DNA from: Clytia hemisphaerica | Lineage: Eukaryota > Cnidaria > Hydrozoa > Leptothecata > Clytiidae | Assembly: GCA_902728285.1 (NCBI GenBank) | Contig: CACVBU010000603.1 | Span: 894,758 to 958,757 of the forward strand | Direction: 5' to 3' | Length of the DNA stretch: 64,000 nucleotides | Shown: positions 37,621 through 47,891 of the stretch, piece after piece | How positions within the stretch are numbered: position 1 is the first letter of the stretch | How the letters are laid out: each line of letters begins with the position of its first letter | Notes under the pieces: generated by a model | What the model was told of the DNA's origin: nothing | Database searches by the model: none | The model's input: only the letters and a program-made list of their open reading frames with translations | Position numbers and translations under genes: made by a program

Positions 37621-37623
37621 TAA

Positions 37624-38759
37624 TAGAGCTGATTATCTTTGATAATTACTGTATTTCTTTAATTGGTCGATCAGAAAATTTAACAAAAAAGACAAAACAG
37701 CAAAGAGACCCCCACAAAATATTTGACCGATCAAATTTTTCAGATTTTTTGCCTATTGTTAAGCAAGGAATTTCTCATGAATGAAAATAGCTTATTGAAT
37801 TTAAGCTCTCTGGTTCAAATCGTTCAAAATAGAAGGCCCGTTTTCTTTCTTCTTTCTTCTTCCTTTTCTTTTCACATTCAAATGACGTTCTTTCATTGAC
37901 ACGTGTCGAAAGTTTAGAAAAGATGAGTATAAAAATAAATTCTCTCACAAAATTCATTGGTACGTATAAGAATATTTGAATATTTTTTGAGGTTTGAGGG
38001 GCTGATGATTGATCGGTGAAATTAAAATATTCTTATAATAAAGACTCGAATGTGCAAAAATATGCTTTTTATTTAGTAGTGTGCAAAGTGAGTGAGTCTT
38101 TTAAACAAAAGGCTTTTGTTTGTAATTCGTTTTAAATTTTTTGTAAGCATGCAACGTTAATTTTCTTAAACTACGGTTCATTTTACAAGCAAAATCTTTC
38201 AAGGAAAGATTTTACAGAAACTTTCAACTTTTAACCAATAAAATTAAAATGTCATCGGGACTTATCCAATTTTCATTAAAACGTTGATAGGAGATCGATT
38301 TCAGACATATTAAATCAAATTTAATTCCAATTCACTTTTCTTATAATTAAAGAGAGTAATATTTATAATTAAACTCTCACGGAAAGCTATCATGCTTAAA
38401 GTGTGATTGTTCTACTTTAGGCAATAGATGGATGTTAATTGTACGTCTCAGTGCGCAAGCGTGTTGAAAGTTTGCAGAAAAAACTTTGCCAACTTGTTTT
38501 CTGTATGTTTACCTGCCAAACAAAACAGGTCGAAAATAAACCGTCTTTTATTAAATCTAGCCAATCAGATTAAAGAATCTTCTATAAGAAAAGGAAATAA
38601 GCCAATCAGATGGCAGCTGCGTGAATAAAAAAAGCGGGAATATTTTCGATTGAGCAAAAGACTTATGAAGAAATTGTGATTCAAAGAAGAACGAGATAGA
38701 AAGAGCAAAGAGTAAAGAGTTAAAAAATCAAAGATTAAATATTTTTTTTCTGTTCAGCT
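37624..38759. other. Upstream region of the nuclear receptor
   Basis: No further exon could be proved. A 66-codon plus-strand frame at 38428-38628 has no motif and may be leader sequence. Confidence 0.45.
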
Positions 38760-38760
38760 A
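38745..38760 (+). promoter_or_regulatory. Splice-acceptor-like site directly before the receptor start codon
   Basis: A strong pyrimidine tract ending in CAG (ATTTTTTTTCTGTTCAG) is followed by CT and then the ATG at 38760. That leaves a leader of only two bases before the start. It suits either a spliced-leader acceptor or the end of a 5'-UTR intron. Confidence 0.5.
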
Positions 38761-41700
38761 TGGAGTATAAGAGGCAGAGAACTATGGCTACTCGGATTCT
38801 TGAACCAAATGGCATAACAACTATAAAACAAGAAAAATTATACGAAAAAGGTTTGTGGGGTGAAAAAAAAATTTTGATAAATTATTCAAATAATACTTGA
38901 TCACTTTGATAAATATTGATATATTTTTTTCTTTGATGTATTATTTATTTATGCCGCCCCTTTCAAAGTCTTTAAAGATGTTTGTTTGCTCAAGCCTCTT
39001 TAAAGTTTTAAACCCAGAACCAAAAAAGCTTTTAACGAACAACTTTCCATCTTTTGATGCACAGGTTTAAGCAAGAAGCCAGTTCATTTTTTAGATAGTT
39101 CCATAACAAATCATTTTCTGAAAGCATAATAAAATTCTTTCTTTTTACAGAAATACTAACCGACAAGAAACCTCTCTCGTTATGCCGAGTTTGCGGCGAC
39201 AAATCGTCGGGCAAACATTATGGCGTCTATACGTGCGACGGTTGTCGTGGTTTTTTCAAACGTGCCGTACGACGAAATTTGGACTTCCGTTGCAAAGAGA
39301 AAGGACAGTGTCAGGTTGATGTGGCAAGACGGAATCAGTGTCAAGCATGCAGGTGGAAGAAATGTTTAGAAGTCAAAATGAACAGAGATGGTAAGATGTC
39401 TTTCAAAAAAATTATTAAATTCTTAACATTTTAGCCACCGAAGCCTTATATTCTTATATAGTTTGTTCTTATAAAAAAACGTGTATGAAGTCTTTGAGCT
39501 CCTGGGATGTTCTCCAGATGTTTTAAAATTGTTCTTAATTTTGTCATTTTCAATTTTCTGGGTATACAGTATTTTTATGCAATTTCCCAAGGAATTGGGT
39601 ACGTTTTAGAATCCACGTACTTAATATGTTTAAAACTTTTTCTTAATATTCTGGCTTGTCTTATGTTCTTATAAAAAACGTGTAATATATGACACTTTTG
39701 TTATACCCGGGCGATATCTCATCCTCTAAACACGAAGATTTCTTGAACGTCGACGTGTTTTTTTTTTTGTTAGGACAATATTACTGCTTCTTTTGAAAAC
39801 ACAGTTTAAATACACATTTTTTTAAAAGAAAAAACTATGTAAGAACATAAGGCTTCCAAAGGCCTCAAAAACTTTGGATGTTCTTATAAAAAAAACACGT
39901 GTACAACATCCAGCTTCAGATTGTACTAAGATTGTAATTAAAAACAGGGCAGAATATATTTCAAAGTTTTAATCCCAAATGATGAATAAGAATGAAATTT
40001 TGTTTGGTGGTAGCTTTTCAGAAATAAAAATTAACGTAAATCTTTTCATTTCAGCTGTTCAACACGAACGCCCGCCACGCACCGCCCATACTCAAATCAA
40101 CACATCCAACAACAACAATAACTTGAGTCCAACTATGACTCCCCATACAGGTGATACCACCAATCTTCATCACAACATTATGGGAGCATATCCAGACCCA
40201 AGTTTTATGGCTAACACGGGCGGTCAAAATAATAACGCCCATCAAAGAAACAACAACAATTTCAATAGTTATAATAATAATCAGAATCAACAATTCCACC
40301 CTAACATGTATCCACCCTCACACCCTAGCAATTTCTCACCACCTTATACTCCAGACGATGAAAACCCAGACCGGAAAAATGGATTCTTAAACATTACGTC
40401 ACTAATGCAAAACAATAGCAATAACAATAGCACAGATTTGATTGACACTCTTCACAATATGCCAGATGATGGTCTGGATAATATCAACCATGAATCATTG
40501 ATTCCAAACATCAACGAATTTCCAACACAAAGTATTGTAAATCCTGAAAAAATCTACGAGTCTTCAGTCCGTATTTTATACGCATCAGTCAGCTGGGCAA
40601 GAAGTATTCCAACTTTTATAGAACTCCCTTTTACAGACCAAGCTTTATTATTAGAAGAATGTTGGAGTGAACTATTTATTCTTTGTATGATTCAATGCTC
40701 CGTACCAATGGATCTCAGCGTTCTTCTTTCCGCCGCGGGTGCACACGCGGAAAAGGAGACATCTTCAAACGTACCAGGAAGTGTTCAGGACTTAGGTACG
40801 CTACAACACATTGTGCAACGATTCCAGAATCTGGCAATCGACGCAACAGAATTTGCATGTCTCAAAGCTACAGTTCTTTTCAAACCTGGTAAGCTCTTTG
40901 ACAACACTTTCATTTCGAACTCCAAAATAATCCCTTCCTGATAACAGATGTGTAGTTTTCTTACGCGGCACGCTGAAAGCTCTGAAGATTGCTGAAAGCT
41001 AACCGTATATTTTATCCCACGCCTTTAGAGCTTCAGCTTCATGCACAATTTTTACCTGGCTGAATTCTTTAACCCCTAGTACGGACCCATACTTGTTTCG
41101 TGTCTTGAAGCCCATCCAATTTTTATCCTTCAATTTTTAAAGGTCTTACAATTATTCTTCAAGCATAACAAAGATCAAGGCTATGTTGTCCATAACGAGA
41201 GCAATAATATAGAGAAAAATGATGACAAAATTGCTTTTTCTCCAACCGAGCGCCTAAGTCTGATCTACACGTTCATTTTAGACCAAATTCAACTTTTTTT
41301 TTTTTTTTTTTTTTTTTTCTTTTTTTTTTGTAGCATAGTATTTGCAATGATAAAAAGATCTAAAAATAGTACAACGTAATTTTGCTTAATATTGATGATA
41401 AAGTAAAAATCTTTCCTAAACTAAAAAACATTCGCAGGAGTAAAAAGAAGACATTACTGTCTTTTCACCTAACCCCTTGAAGCGAAGTTTGTTTATTTAC
41501 AGACTAAGTAGTGAAAAAAAGTATAAATGTAATATAGTTTATATAATAATAAAGAGAGAAAGAAGTAGAAGATAAAATTATTAACAAAGAGACACTTATT
41601 AGATGGCCCCATTTACACCAACCTATATTTGCTTCAACTTTCGTTTAAGATCTTCCCGGGATACGTAACACACAATACGTTGAACATTTACAAGACTACG

Positions 41701-41891
41701 CGCAAAGCATGTTGGGTGAATATGTACGAACTGCTCATCCCAACAATCCTGCACGGTTTGGAAAATTGTTGTTGCTGTTGCCATCGTTACGCTCCGTTAC
41801 ACCCAAATCGATTGAGAACTTGTTTTTCCGTAGTGGTATTGATCAACTCCCTATCTATAAAATGCTGTGCAACATGTTCAAAGCGAATTGA
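38760..41891 (+). CDS. NR2E-type nuclear receptor (tailless/dissatisfaction-like), 4 exons
   Basis: Exons 38760-38850, 39151-39390, 40055-40888 and 41650-41891 sum to 1407 nt, 468 aa, with phases matching at every junction. Residues 42-107 are a complete two-zinc-finger DNA-binding domain: [19 protein letters not shown]-box region [10 protein letters not shown], and [17 protein letters not shown]. It is followed by AVQHERPPR, the NR2E-type extension. The exon boundary inside this extension (RD|A) is family-like. Residues 120-270 are an unusually long Asn/His/Pro-rich hinge. The ligand-binding domain spans about 273-468: [20 protein letters not shown] with the helix 3-5 signature, then [19 protein letters not shown] and an ending [13 protein letters not shown] that gives an AF-2-like hydrophobic helix. 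Expected role: nuclear transcription factor; NR2E proteins act mostly as repressors in neural and sensory development. The exact subgroup is not settled from memory. Confidence 0.92.
39438..39903. repeat. TACACGTTTTTTATAAGAAC-family MITE pieces in receptor intron 2
   Basis: Fragments with GTTCTTATAAAAAAACGTGT (near 39463-39483), GTTCTTATAAAAAACGTGTA (near 39664-39684), and a short complete-looking copy at 39811-39903 (TACACATTTTTTTAAAAG ... TTCTTATAAAAAAAACACGT). Confidence 0.6.
41291..41331. repeat. Poly-T tract in receptor intron 3
   Basis: About 40 nearly pure T with one C and a final G. It could be the tail of a minus-strand retroposon or simple slippage. Confidence 0.85.
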
Positions 41892-42276
41892 ATTAAAATC
41901 AAATGTTTTGAAGTTGAAATGAATCAGTTGGATTTATGCCGTGAAAGAGCTTTACATCCAACTCTGTCTTACAGCAAAGAATATGCTGAATTCGAGAATT
42001 TCAAACGTAATGAGAAATTCTCACTCCGAGGGGACAAATAAAAAGCAAAATCTAGCAAATTTTTCTATCTTTTTTTTTTAAACAATTAGATCATTTTTCA
42101 TTCTTTTATAAACTCATATAAATCCGAATTTTTTTTTACGGACAGTCATTTTTCGTTGTCTTTTTTTCATGTAAATATCTTTTCTATATTTCACAAAACT
42201 GATAGAGCATTTTTATCGTAATTGATTTTAAAGTATAATACAGGTCTAAATTTATAAATCATAAAAGTCTTAAGAG
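41892..42276. other. Receptor 3' UTR region, nothing else seen
   Basis: AT-rich sequence after the stop at 41891. No clear poly-A signal was chosen. Confidence 0.45.
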
Positions 42277-42279
42277 AGG

Positions 42280-42676
42280 CCCCTGTCTCAGTGACCCGTT
42301 GAAGTAGTTTTGAAATCAACTGGGAATAGCGACAAAAAAGTGAATTTTCACTGGGATTGAATTTAAGATCTCGATAACTCACTTGGGTGAGTGAGATTTT
42401 CTCCGGGGTAAACGAAAAATTTTACTCAGTTTTCCTAGAATTCATTGATACGTAGTTTTTCGATTTTGACCGGGTCAATCTACCGTGAGTACCATGAAAC
42501 ACCTCAACTTTTTTCTTCAGTTGGGATAAATTTTATTGCTCCAGTTGGGATGGTTTTGGAGTGCAATTTTCAGACATTAATTTTCCACTGGGGCTGAAAA
42601 TCCAGGGCATTTTCCCACCGGGGACCAAATTTTCCAGTGGGGATGGGGTCTCAGTGGGTCTGTGACACAGGGGTGT
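42280..42676. mobile_element. MITE with CCCCTGT ends
   Basis: CCCCTGTCTCAGTGACCC near 42281 and GGGTCTGTGACACAGGGG near 42658-42675 form an imperfect inverted repeat (about 15 of 18). The interior has repeated ACTGGGATT/CAGTGGGGAT phrases. A related partial copy is at 54252-54525. The target duplication was not identified. Confidence 0.55.
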
Positions 42677-42990
42677 CATGAAGACAAATCCCGATTGCAT
42701 TCAACCAAAATAACCATAGCAATAGTTTATGATCTTTGATGAAGATGTACCGAACAAATCACAAGTAAGAAACATAGAAAAGATTCAATGAAAGAGTGTA
42801 ATCTCAAAATATAACATATTTTTATATGCACAAAATATAACATATTTTTATATGCACATATTGCTCGAAGGCTCAATTTGGCAAAAAAAATCCAGTATCT
42901 CGTAAAGTAAAAGCCTTTGCTTTGCTGAAAGCTGACTATTTTACAGACCAAAACCTAAAAATTTCTTTTGGTCTATAAAATACCACCCAC
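42677..42990. other. Spacer, nothing recognised
   Basis: Includes a tandem near-duplicate TATAACATATTTTTATATGC (42808-42858). Confidence 0.45.
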
Positions 42991-44516
42991 CAGTGGCGTT
43001 GTGGGAAAATTTCTCTGGAGGGGCCAAAGTCAACTTTTTTTAAATGGCGCTTCCAATTTTCCAAAGTGGCACCCCACACACAGTTTCTAAACTTTTACTA
43101 ATTCATTTGCCTAGGCAAAACGAGGAAGGAAATATTTAGTGGATAAGAGTAGATATATCTTTGATGAATGTAAAAGGGAAACACAGGCCCCACCGGTTGG
43201 GGCCGACTAAAAAGTTTTTGAAAATCGACTGTCAAGATACTCTAAATCACTAAAATAGCCATAACTTTCATTAAGGTGCCACCGCAGCAAAACGAACACA
43301 TAGAGTTGAATTTGCGTTCAAAAGGAATGATCTTAGCCCTACAGTAATTTTTGTTAAGAGTGACCTCTCATCTGAGACAAAGTTCTTTCAAATGCTAACA
43401 AGGAGTGATTTACAGTCTACTTAGATTGACATCCGTGCCTTGTCTTACACGTTTTTTATAAGAACAATTTCATAAGAATACGAGGCTGAAATTTGGCCAA
43501 AACCTAAGAACAAATTAAGAAGAATCTGAACCTCAGATTTCAGAAATTACTGAGAAGTACATGTTTCCATTTTAATTAATATTGACATTTAAGGCTGAAA
43601 AACTCACATACAGTGGACGCTCTCTAATTCGACGTTCTACTATTCGATAAGCTCCCGTTTTCGATCAGATTGAAAGTCACCGTCAAATTTCCTTAAGAAA
43701 CTCTCATAAACTACGCTCTACTATTCGACATTCTATTATTCGATAAGCTCCCGTTTTCGATGAAAATTTGAAGTCCCTTGAAGGTTTTTCGCTCTCTTAT
43801 TCGATTTCTAGCGTGTAAAAAGGCCTTTAGGACGGAGTTCGAAATTCAAATTTTCGATTTTTTTGCGTTTGAGTTATAATTTCGAAATCCGATTCCTCAA
43901 AACTTTTCAAAACAGGCAAATATCGAAAGTTTTCTTCCGAAGAACTTAGGTTTTCAGCAAGAACTTAGACATTTGTCCTGATTCGCGTTCAAACCAATCG
44001 AGTCTCGCTTATATTTTTCTTTCTCAGCTCTATAATTCGATATTTACCTCGTGTTTATCGGATTAGGGAGACATCCTACTATTCAATACGCTCCCGTATT
44101 CGATAAAAACCCGATAAGATTAGACAAATTTGACACTTGCTAGAATGAAAAGAAACTTAAACAAACAATGTGTAGTGCGAGCGAAAAATTTATGTTTTAT
44201 GATTTCAATATTGTTGTCAGCAATTGGTCTTGGGGCGCAGTTACAGTTAGATTTTCATTTAATAATGCTATATTGTACACAAAAAAAGTTGTAAATTTGC
44301 TAGATTGCAAAGAAGGTACCATTATTTTGTAAATAATTTAAAATTATCTAAGTAAAATTGGTCCTGGGGCGCAATTTAAGGCGCATAAAGTATCATTTTT
44401 AATATTGGGGCATTTAAAAAGATCTCTTTTGGCGCCCCTTGCTCTTCGGCGCCCCTTCAAAAAAGCTCCGCTGAGGGGGCCATGGCCCCCGGCCCTTCTT
44501 GCGACAACACCACTGC
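42991..44516. mobile_element. hAT-like non-autonomous element with 8-bp TSD
   Basis: Left end CAGTGGCGTTGTGGGAAAAT and right end ...GCGACAACACCACTG are imperfect inverted repeats starting CAGTGG. The GGGGCC-rich subterminal zone also mirrors (43017-43023 and 44477-44493). Flanks CCACCCAC (42983-42990) and CCACCCAT (44517-44524) are an 8-bp duplication with one mismatch. CAGNG ends and an 8-bp TSD are hAT traits. No transposase frame remains. A separate relic beginning CAGTGGACGCTCTCTAATTC (43611) is nested inside. Confidence 0.75.
43611..44115. mobile_element. Tigger/pogo-like relic nested in the hAT-like element
   Basis: Starts CAGTGGACGCTCTCTAATTC and continues with several TACTATTCGATAAGCTCCCG phrases in direct repetition (43637, 43728, near 44072). 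The style matches pogo/Tigger inverted repeats. The right terminus is not clear. Confidence 0.45.
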
Positions 44517-44524
44517 CACCCATA

Positions 44525-45744
44525 CAAGTTATGGATCTGAAAAACAAGTGTTAAAGCACTCAAAATTCCTAGTGACCCAGACCTTAAATTCAAACAATGA
44601 ATTGAGACAGTTGATTTCCAAACTTAATATTTCCCAAATCTCTGCTTGAACTGAAAAACCTAAGGATTTTGATGTACAAAAGGTAATAGCATCGGTTCAT
44701 TTCTGCATCATTGACGATTTAAAAGTCCTTTTTTTGTCCTCGCAATCGTTGTTAAAAAATGGCTTGATTGGAACTAGCTAGAATCTATCATATATTGACC
44801 TTGGAACAGAACCTATGAAATGAAAAAATAATGCCATTTTGATGTTTTAAAAGTAGCGAGACAAAATTAGAGGGTAAAAATGAAGTGTAATTTGGTTTCT
44901 TGTTCCATACGGGAAAACTTAACTATCAAAATCTGTGAACAGTGAAAAATTGACGTAAGTCAGCAAATTTGTCATAAAGTTATTTTAAATGAACATACAG
45001 ATGTATGAATTCTACCAAGGGTAAAAAATTAGATTTCAAATCTTCACTGAAAATTTCATTTGTCTTTGTTTGAGAAATTTGTACGTCAAAAAGATGCGTT
45101 TTTTTTTTACACACCCGGTATATCTTTACAACAGGAAGTAGCAAATGCCACATACCTATTTGTCTATATTTTCCTGTAGACAATCTTCACCGAATCAATA
45201 GATATCTGATTCTAAAGTTAGTGAGGCTTTATTGAGTTGATAATGAAGCTAATGTCATAGTCTAGAAAGAGGAAAATTTTTCAGTGTTTAACTAGCAGAT
45301 GCAATGCTTATCTAATGAAAAGTTGAGTGCTTATTTATTTTGTACCAACTGCCAGCAAACATATTTGCTATCCCCAAGGTTGCCTATTTGCGTTATTGAT
45401 ATGTGAAATATGTAATTTCGACGCTGTGGCGACCAATTTAGATTCTATTCAGCGCACAATCGACGCAGACAAAAGTAACCATGACGACCATCCAAGATCT
45501 TGGATGAAGTTCAAAGTTGTTATTTTGCACACTGTATCGACATCGAAAGGCTCATTTTCAGGTGGCTTCAGCAAAATGAGATATGAAATCAAACTACACT
45601 GTAAGGGTCAGAAACTTTCGGTAAAATGCACTGTAAGGATACTTTTTCACTGTTCAAGGGCTGCACTATAAAGGTCCGATTTTGAAAATGCCGTCGTTTA
45701 TAAATCAAGTGCCCCCCGGGCCTCTCTTACTGATGCTTGAAACC
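44525..45744. other. No gene proved
   Basis: A 114-codon plus-strand open frame (45327-45671) has no recognisable domain, and its splice context is unconvincing. I do not call it. Confidence 0.4.
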
Positions 45745-45769
45745 TAAAAAAAATCAATTTCGATATTTC

Positions 45770-45865
45770 TGATTTTTCCGACCCTTAGCGGGACTTTGGA
45801 AGTCCAAAAAAGGTACCCTTAAGGGCGGCACATACCGTACTCTCTATTTGCCTAAGTACCCCGAC
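45770..45865 (-). repeat. Dispersed repeat with CCCTTAAGGG palindrome, copy 3
   Basis: Reverse complement of the 9490-9600 block: TTTTTCCGACCCTTAGCGGG, ACTTTGGAAGTCC, AAAAAAGGTACCCTTAAGGG, CGGCACATACCGTAC, TTGCCTAAGTACCCC. Confidence 0.75.
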
Positions 45866-45974
45866 CCGGGTCCACCAGTAAGCCCAACCTTACAAAACAA
45901 TAAAGCTTCTTATGGACAAGAAGCAATTAAGACTTTTTGGATTAGAAATGATCTTTCTAAATTGTTTTCTTTAG

Positions 45975-46240
45975 AGCTAAAAACAAGCAGGCTGTACTCA
46001 CGAAACACTTGGAAGAAATAACAGACCAACTGGAAACTCTTAAAGACCAAAAAACAGAAGCTTTAGATCAAATCGATCAGTTACAATTTGATTTGGAAGA
46101 ATCCAAGAGAGATCAACGTAGCTTAGAATCACAATTAGAAGAATTCGAGGGAAGAGGGACCGGACCAGGAGTTATAACGGACCAATATGTCAAGGATCTG
46201 GTGGGACAGCAGGAACTACTGACAGGAAAAAAGCAACCGG
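45975..46240 (+). CDS. Candidate coiled-coil exon
   Basis: After a good acceptor (ATTGTTTTCTTTAG, ending 45974) an open frame encodes about 88 residues rich in E, K, Q and L with heptad spacing (KHLEEITDQLETLKDQKTEA, DQIDQLQFDLEESKRDQRSL). It then gives a Gly-rich turn and YVKDLVGQQELL. Possible donors lie at 46239-46245. A following exon could start after CACAG near 46601 and end quickly (GVLEVENRTLENTMNFF, then stop). No upstream exon or start was found. This could be a real internal exon or an isolated gene fragment. I do not recognise the family. Confidence 0.4.
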
Positions 46241-46319
46241 TTGGTTTTATAAATTTACGAAATCCGCTGATAAAATCTTGACAAGTTCAGAGTTTTAGTC
46301 AAATTTACTACTTTTAATT

Positions 46320-46490
46320 CCTTTTCCCTACCCTCGTCTCAGTTCAGCGGGGGGATTCAACCCACCCTTATTTATAGCTTGAGTGGAACAAAAGGCACCC
46401 AAAAGAAAAGGTGGAATTCTAAGCTAGCCAACAAGCTATGAATAATAAATAAATTCTCTCTAATTTCAGAGATAAAGTAATCTAAAGTTA
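46320..46490. repeat. Repeat shared with 58030-58215
   Basis: GGCACCCAAAAGAAAAGGTG, GAATTCTAAGCTAGCCAAC and AAGCTATGAATAATAAATAA resemble the stretch at 58138-58215 inside the piggyBac-like MITE. The upstream CTCAGTTCAG phrase is also shared. Probably one family of short interspersed repeat. Confidence 0.5.
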
Positions 46491-46644
46491 ATTTTCTAAA
46501 AATACTGTAAACTTAGAAACAATGGCTTCACTACTTCACATTTAACTCCTTCTTGATTTCCATTGATACTCAATCTTTTTCTTACTTTTGCACAGGTAGA
46601 GGAGTATTGGAAGTCGAGAATCGGACCTTGGAAAATACCATGAA

Positions 46645-47126
46645 TTTTTTTCCTCATTAACATTGACACGTTTATACACCATTATCAGATCTTAACTGGA
46701 ATTTCGACAATCCCAATGGACTTTGTAACGAGACTGTAGAGAATTGAATTCGAAATCCCTACTCATTGATTGGGCGATATCTGTTAAAAATGCCAACATG
46801 GGCGTAAAGGCATCGCCAACACCTTAACTAACATGTGACCATGGAATTATTATAGAGACTCTGGATAAACATCAAATGAAACGGTGGAGAGTTAAGTATT
46901 GTCGTCCAATTCAGAAAACAATCAATGTACGTGCTTTTCTGCAAAGGATAAATGCCATTGCGGCTCCAAAGACTCTGATTTTGAAAAATGATACTTTTAT
47001 TTCTAAAAAGTTCTCTATCTATTTCTATTTTTATTTTTACTGGCCAAAATTTTTAAAGTAAATGTTATAATACGAAGTGGATGCATTTATTTCACTACGT
47101 TGAGGCTATTTAGAAATGTTTTTAAT
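46645..47126. other. Spacer, nothing recognised
   Basis: A 61-codon frame (46876-47061) lacks motifs. Confidence 0.4.
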
Positions 47127-47614
47127 CAGGGATATGTTATAGCGGAGCTGGATAACGCACATTTAAAAAAGCCTTGTTCTATCTCTGTCCCTGACATTAA
47201 AATTTGATATGAAATTTAACTTTTTTAATTACAAACTCGTGAAATTTGGATTTCCTCTTAGCCAATGATTCTGCTGCTGCATTTATCGTTCACGATTAAA
47301 AACTTTTAATCATCAAGAGGGTCTGTAAAACATTGGTGAATGACAATTTAAAAAAATGAAAAACATTGTTTTCATTAGTAAAGTTATAAGAAGTTTCTTC
47401 TCTAAGATTATAAATAGTACTTTTTTCATTTGAAATACCGCGCTACACCGCGGGGTGCCTCACTTTCTAACTGATATTTTCAAATAGCCAAGTCTCAAAT
47501 TCATAACACACGCTGATAAAAATAGATTTCATTTACAAGGAAGCTTTTGGGGTATCTTAGTAATCCGCTAAGGAATTCTCGTCCTTCATCCAGCTCCGCT
47601 ATAACATATCCCTG
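47127..47614. mobile_element. MITE with CAGGGATATG ends and 7-bp TSD
   Basis: Left CAGGGATATGTTATAGCGGA and right ...CTCCGCTATAACATATCCCTG are perfect over at least 27 bp (through GCTGGAT). Flanks TTTTAAT (47120-47126) and TTTTAAT (47615-47621) are direct repeats. No ORF. CAGGG ends recall hAT elements, although hAT duplications are usually 8 bp. Confidence 0.85.
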
Positions 47615-47891
47615 TTTTAATGAACCTCGGGACTTTTATTCCCAGATCACCCTCCAAACCATGTTAACTAGTACTAATTACTGCGTTGCGTTAAAAAGAT
47701 GAACTAGACATACACACCAAACAAATTTCCACTTGACCTCGTGTTCTGAGACAGGAAATTTTCGGCACAGCCTGTATAATTCCTTGATATGACATATAGT
47801 GTGTCGTTGATTCAGAAAAAAGAATGACTCGTTTTTGATTTGTTTTGCTAAAATTTACGTCATGAAATTTTAAAAATCAGCTTCTCGAACC

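Noticed and set aside
44344-44547. 67-codon Gly/Arg-rich minus frame
   Set aside because: It is the GC-rich right terminus of the hAT-like element read as protein.
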